From the NCBI GenBank assembly GCA_964453055.1, contig CAYVOD010000001.1:1-64000 (forward strand): 64,000 nt of DNA. The letters are read 5' to 3'. The notes under the pieces were generated by a model, which had not been told where the DNA came from, made no database searches, and was given only the letters and a program-made list of their open reading frames with translations. Source of the stretch: UBA2256 sp964453055. GTDB lineage: Bacteria; Spirochaetota; Spirochaetia; Treponematales; Rectinemataceae. Below, piece by piece: positions 61,778-64,000 of this stretch. Within the stretch, counting starts at the first letter, position 1; each line of letters begins with the position of its first letter. Both the position numbers and the translations under genes were made by a program.

Positions 61778-62539
61778 ATGAACAAGGAGATCGAGCAGTA
61801 CAAAACGGTTATCGCTTCGTTGTTCGGGGAAATCACTACCGAGGACGCGGCGGTTAAGAAAGCGGCGGCGGCAATCGGCGAGTCGATCATGAAGGACAAG
61901 GTTGTCCATGTCATCGGCCCCGGCGGGCACTCCAATATGGCGGTGGAAGAAATGTTTTCCCGCGCCGGAGGATTCGCCTGCATGAACGCGATACTGGATC
62001 CGGGGACCAACCTCAGCCACGGCGGCTTCAGGTCCCTCAAGGTCGAGCGGGTTCCTGGCTATGCCAACGCGGTGTTGAGCTCCTACGGCGTCGGCAAGAC
62101 TCCCGACGAGGTTCTTATCATCGTCAACGCATACGGGATCAACGCGATGACGATAGACTGCGCCCTGTACGCAAAAAAGCTAGGCGTGAAGACCATAGCC
62201 ATCACTTCCACTTCCTTCGCGGACAAGATCCCGAAGGATCATCCCTCGCGGCATCCCACAGGAGCCAACCTCTACCAGTCCGTCGACATTTTCATCAACA
62301 ACCATCTGCCGTACGGCGACGCGATACTCTCGGTGGAAGGCTGCGAGCAGAACGTCGGGCCTACCTCCACCTTTTGCAATTGCTTCACGGTCAATTTCCT
62401 CATCGTGGAGACTTGCAAGTATCTCGTATCGAAAGGGTATACGCCCCCCATTTTCCGGAGCGGAAACTTGCCCGGCGGAGACGAGTACAACAAGAGCCTT
62501 CTGGAAAAATACACTGGAAGGGCGATTTTGCTTTTCTGA
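61778..62539 (+). CDS. SIS-domain phosphosugar-binding protein
   Basis: 253 residues. The SIS fold is shown by VVHVIGPGGHSNMAVEEMF, then DEVLIIVNAYGINAMTIDCALYAKKLGVKTIAITST (cited in parts: VLIIVNAYG and KTIAITSTS). The His in SRHPTGANL and Glu in VEGCEQ are likely sugar contacts. It is nearest in pattern to the sugar isomerase-like SIS proteins, not to GlmS or NagB. In this operon it may isomerise or deaminate the deacetylated amino-sugar phosphate, but that is only inferred. Confidence 0.8.
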   Translation: MNKEIEQYKTVIASLFGEITTEDAAVKKAAAAIGESIMKDKVVHVIGPGGHSNMAVEEMFSRAGGFACMNAILDPGTNLSHGGFRSLKVERVPGYANAVLSSYGVGKTPDEVLIIVNAYGINAMTIDCALYAKKLGVKTIAITSTSFADKIPKDHPSRHPTGANLYQSVDIFINNHLPYGDAILSVEGCEQNVGPTSTFCNCFTVNFLIVETCKYLVSKGYTPPIFRSGNLPGGDEYNKSLLEKYTGRAILLF

Positions 62540-62585
62540 AACCGCCGTTCGATTTATGGCTTGCCGCTGCCTGATTTAAGCCGGA

Positions 62586-62635
62586 GCCGCGGAGTCAAGA
62601 CCAAAAGCGCTGCCTTTTGGGCTTGACTCCGCGGC
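62586..62635. terminator. Double-stem hairpin between two convergent genes
   Basis: An outer stem (GCCGCGGAGTCAAG and its complement) holds an inner one (CCAAAAG/CTTTTGG). No T-run follows on either strand, so it is an atypical terminator or a structure shared by the two 3' ends. Confidence 0.55.
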
Positions 62636-62669
62636 GGCGAAAAAGAAATTGGAGGAAATCGCTGTTCTT

Positions 62670-63668
62670 TCAGTCCCTTGGAGCCAAGGCAGGGTCTATC
62701 GGCTGGCCGTTCCTGAACACGAAGAAATAGGCGATCGGGGATCCATCCTTGGCATCCAATCCGATCCTGCCGATTTCCTTCCCGGAGCCCACTTGGTCAC
62801 CGGTTTTAACGTTAAGAGTCTCGTTGCCGCCGTAGACATAGACATAGCCTGACTTGGCTTGAACGAAGACTACCTGGTTAAAACCCCTCGATGGCCCGGC
62901 GGAAACGACGGTACCCGAAGCGATCGTCCTTGCTGATTCCCCAGGGGCCACCTTGAACATGATCCCTTCGAGCTTGCCGTCCAGGTACATGGCCTGCCCT
63001 TTTGCGGGCCATACGAGATTGGGATCCACGGTTTTATTCTGGGTCTTGACCGGATCGGGCATGGGCACGGCCGGTTGAGACTGGGCGGAGACCGAGGCCG
63101 GCTGCGGAGGCAATGTCGTGTTCGGCACCAGGGAGGGCTGGGTTGTCGGTACGGCCAGTGTGGTTCCAGGCGTCGCGATTGTCGCGGGCGATGGTGACGA
63201 AGCATTTGGAGAGGCATCGCCCGGCTTGTCTTGGGCATCGGCCTTGGCGGCAGTCGCCTGGGGAGGGGGAATCAGGTTGCCGTCGACGATCGATCCTTCC
63301 CTGTTGCCGGGAATGACGAGGATATCGTCGACTTTCAGGATATAAGAGCTATTAAGCTTGTTCGCCGAGAGCAGTTCCTGCAGGCTTATGCCATACTGTC
63401 GCGCTATCCCGTAGAGGGTCTCGCCCTTGGCCACCCTGTGGACCGACGGAATTATGAGCACGGTGCCGATCTTCATCTTAGTCGGATCGGTGATATTGTT
63501 GGCCGCGGCCAAGGCTTCATAGGGAACATTGTACTTTCGCGAAATCGAATAGAGGGTTTCGCCTTTAGCAAGGATATGGCTGGCCGCCTTCCCTTCAGCC
63601 GCGGCGAGAAGGGTGGCGGTGAATAGGAAAAACACTGCCGTTATGCATAATTTTGCGCGTCGTTTCAT
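62670..63668 (-). CDS. Exported LysM protein with degenerate LytM/M23 domain
   Basis: 332 residues from ATG 63668, giving a signal peptide at once (MKRRAKLCITAVFFLFTATLLAA). Two LysM domains lie at about 30-75 and 80-125 (GETLYSISRKYNVPYEALAAANN, shortened as GETLYSISRKYN; and GETLYGIARQYG). A Pro/Thr/Ser/Ala-rich linker of about 90 residues follows. The C-terminal part (about 225-332) has the LytM fold but the metal ligands are replaced: VYVYGGN takes the place of YAHL and AYFFVF that of HLHFE. It is likely a non-catalytic cell-wall-binding or activator protein, like EnvC or NlpD. Confidence 0.85.
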   Translation of the reverse strand: MKRRAKLCITAVFFLFTATLLAAAEGKAASHILAKGETLYSISRKYNVPYEALAAANNITDPTKMKIGTVLIIPSVHRVAKGETLYGIARQYGISLQELLSANKLNSSYILKVDDILVIPGNREGSIVDGNLIPPPQATAAKADAQDKPGDASPNASSPSPATIATPGTTLAVPTTQPSLVPNTTLPPQPASVSAQSQPAVPMPDPVKTQNKTVDPNLVWPAKGQAMYLDGKLEGIMFKVAPGESARTIASGTVVSAGPSRGFNQVVFVQAKSGYVYVYGGNETLNVKTGDQVGSGKEIGRIGLDAKDGSPIAYFFVFRNGQPIDPALAPRD

Positions 63669-63892
63669 ATGTCTTTTCGGTTTATCGGCAAAAACATAGT
63701 GACAATTGAGGATAATCCTGTCCCTGCCCGGCTTATTCGTCAGCGCCGGCTCCGACACCGTGCTGGGGGGATGCGGCCGGCTCCTATTGATGGTTAGCCT
63801 CGACTCGGACAGCGGCTTCCGCAAGCTATCCCTTTTCTTTTTGGCGCTAAACGGATAGTATTAACTATATTTAGCTTAGGAGATCAGGAACG

Positions 63893-64000
63893 ATGCTGGA
63901 ACGCTCCCCCCTGCACAACGCGAGGTTCGCTTATATTCCTAAAATGCCCGAAATCCTCGGATCCTCTCTCGCCGCGATCGAAGCCGTTCCGGTATCGGTG
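63893..64000 (+). CDS. Start of a possible PPi-dependent phosphofructokinase gene (partial)
   Basis: Thirty-six codons are seen before the window ends, starting at an ATG with TAGGAG upstream. The opening (RSPLHNARFAYIPKMPEIL) resembles the start of the long PfpB-type PPi-fructose-6-phosphate phosphotransferases of spirochaetes. The fragment is too short for a firm call. Confidence 0.4.
   Translation, partial: MLERSPLHNARFAYIPKMPEILGSSLAAIEAVPVSV

Overview
The window reads as a GC-rich (clearly above 50 percent by eye) spirochaete chromosome segment, most likely from the Treponema/Rectinema side of the phylum. This is an inference from gene content: a trans-2-enoyl reductase of the FabV/Ter type beside fabH-fabF-fabZ, a TGS-nucleoside kinase, an HTH-EIIA fusion, a large Opp peptide transporter, caspase-like and ankyrin exported proteins, and an unusually built SMC. 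A run of 100 N flanked by an exact 55-bp duplication shows a scaffolded draft or metagenome assembly. No rRNA, CRISPR array, prophage or replication origin is visible. Only one insertion sequence is present, so this is mostly a housekeeping region.

Layout. 1-2.0 kb: 3' end of a peptide-binding protein and an enlarged type II thymidine kinase-like gene. 2.0-9.1 kb (minus): alaX-like editing protein, smc (interrupted by the N gap), an HTH-EIIA regulator, recX, rpsI, rplM and a small membrane protein. 9.3-15.4 kb: an RNase II/R-type nuclease, a degenerate cyclase-2TM protein, a lipoprotein polysaccharide deacetylase and KDPG aldolase. 15.5-22.5 kb: S58 peptidase, caspase-TPR protein, tRNA-Arg(CCT), DUF4384-like protein, an SDF-family transporter, a free EIIA and groES. 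22.6-27.5 kb: fabH-fabF-fabZ-fabV-rsmE, with an operator-like palindrome at the promoter. 27.5-38 kb: pepF, TGS-nucleoside kinase and oppABCDF (minus). 38-44 kb: two small membrane proteins, malic enzyme, a dihydroorotate-dehydrogenase-like protein, and thrS behind a T-box leader. 44.3-47.8 kb: clpS-clpA-aat, the core of a bacterial N-degron pathway. 47.9-52 kb: radical SAM protein, 2-hydroxyacid dehydrogenase and an IS element. 52-56 kb: giant ankyrin lipoprotein and a sigma-70 family factor. 56.4-62.5 kb: a seven-gene catabolic operon with a NagA-like deacetylase, a FadR-type regulator, a TRAP transporter in the order P-M-Q, a cupin and an SIS protein. 62.7-64 kb: LysM/degenerate LytM protein and the first codons of a possible PPi-dependent phosphofructokinase.

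How the genes fit together. The peptide importer, oligoendopeptidase F, S58 peptidase and ClpAS/Aat suggest a life based partly on peptides. KDPG aldolase, malic enzyme and the TRAP/NagA-like operon point to sugar-acid or amino-sugar fermentation. The most interesting signals are the 56-62 kb operon (substrate unknown), the thrS T-box leader, the SMC without a recognisable hinge, and several domain architectures with missing catalytic residues (cyclase-2TM, LysM-LytM). All calls come from reading the sequence; no database search was run.
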